Of a DNA stretch of 7,299 nt, positions 7,104 to 7,299 are shown piece by piece. The translations under genes and the position numbers were made by a program. Position 1 is the first letter of the stretch. Every line of letters begins with the position of its first letter. Origin of the DNA: Chloroflexota bacterium (GTDB taxonomy: Bacteria; Chloroflexota; Dehalococcoidia; JACQTR01); assembly GCA_016210705.1 (NCBI GenBank), contig JACQTR010000217.1, positions 1 through 7,299 of the forward strand. The letters run 5' to 3'. The notes below the pieces were generated by a model that saw nothing but the letters and a program-made list of their open reading frames with translations, had not been told where the DNA came from and made no database searches.

Positions 7104-7109
7104 TTTAAG
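7094..7109. promoter_or_regulatory. Possible operator palindrome over the -35 box
   Basis: On the minus strand CTTAA and TTAAG arms flank 6 nt that contain most of the -35 hexamer (CTTAA-ATTGAC-TTAAG). A dimeric regulator bound here would block the promoter. The arms are only 5 bp in an AT-rich stretch, so chance is a real possibility, and I match it to no known regulator. Confidence 0.2.
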
Positions 7110-7180
7110 CTGCCCCGATGCTTGTGGAAACTATGGCTTGGAGTCATAAAAATTAGGGTATTCAGGTACGAGGTTTAAAC

Positions 7181-7212
7181 AGGAGGAACGCGCTCAAGAG
7201 CGCGTTCCTCCT
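7181..7212 (-). terminator. Strong hairpin, probable terminator of the upstream gene
   Basis: A perfect inverted repeat with 15-nt arms (AGGAGGAACGCGCTC and its complement) encloses 2 nt; in practice this is a 14-bp stem with a tetraloop. It lies 26 nt after the stop of the upstream minus-strand gene. The sequence after the stem (GTTTAAACC) has only a short T run, so it is a weak-tract intrinsic terminator at best. It separates that gene from the ahbC promoter. Confidence 0.6.
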
Positions 7213-7238
7213 AGAAAGACTTTAAGTTATTTAGTTAT

Positions 7239-7299
7239 TTATAAAGCAGCCAAAATCCCTTTGAGTTGATCCTCGCTGGCCCCCTCAACAAAGGCTTGA
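7239..7299 (-). CDS. 3' end of an unrecognised gene
   Basis: The last 19 codons of a minus-strand frame end in TAA at 7239-7241 and read QAFVEGASEDQLKGILAAL. The amphipathic, helix-like tail, the stop codon and the hairpin directly after it make it look like a genuine gene end. The family cannot be told from so little. Because a probable terminator and a new promoter lie between it and ahbC, it is likely a separate transcription unit. Confidence 0.55.
   Translation of the reverse strand, partial: QAFVEGASEDQLKGILAAL

Noticed and set aside
7120..7140. TTGTGGAAA resembling half of a Rex redox-repressor site
   Set aside because: The second half does not form the inverted TTCACAA, and it lies upstream of the -35; only a chance half-site.
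7172..7180. GTTTAAAC palindrome next to the hairpin
   Set aside because: An 8-bp AT-rich palindrome is expected by chance and has no partner copy here.

Overview
This window is an almost uninterrupted minus-strand operon for tetrapyrrole synthesis. It encodes the siroheme-dependent (alternative, Ahb) route to heme. In transcription order, right to left: ahbC (radical SAM), ahbD (radical SAM), ahbA and ahbB (siroheme decarboxylase subunits), a Met8/SirC-type precorrin-2 dehydrogenase, hemA (glutamyl-tRNA reductase), hemC (hydroxymethylbilane synthase), and the first 295 codons of a cobA-hemD fusion that runs off the left edge. The right edge holds the last 19 codons of an unrelated, unrecognised minus-strand gene. 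Between it and ahbC lie a strong hairpin (likely terminator) and a well-formed sigma70/sigmaA-type promoter.

Pathway logic: HemA begins 5-aminolevulinate synthesis from glutamyl-tRNA. HemC and HemD take porphobilinogen to uroporphyrinogen III. CobA methylates that to precorrin-2, and the SirC-like enzyme oxidises it to sirohydrochlorin (and possibly inserts iron). AhbA/AhbB decarboxylate siroheme to 12,18-didecarboxysiroheme, AhbC converts this to Fe-coproporphyrin III, and AhbD oxidatively decarboxylates that to heme b. The late steps are encoded first in the operon and the early steps last. hemL and hemB are not in the window; if present they may lie to the left, which is inference.

Organism: the Ahb route, the cobA-hemD fusion, the C5 entry through HemA and the moderate base composition suggest an anaerobic bacterium, most plausibly a Clostridia-type Firmicute (Moorella, Desulfotomaculum or a relative). 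The genus cannot be fixed from the sequence alone. Oxygen-dependent late heme enzymes are not seen here.

Layout: ahbC to hemA are packed with 14, 4, 3, 4 and 4 nt gaps. hemA and hemC are separated by 52 nt, and hemC and cobA-hemD overlap by 8 nt. Few of the starts have a good Shine-Dalgarno, so translational coupling is likely. The plus strand carries only shadow reading frames. No tRNA, rRNA, CRISPR, insertion sequence or phage signal was seen.
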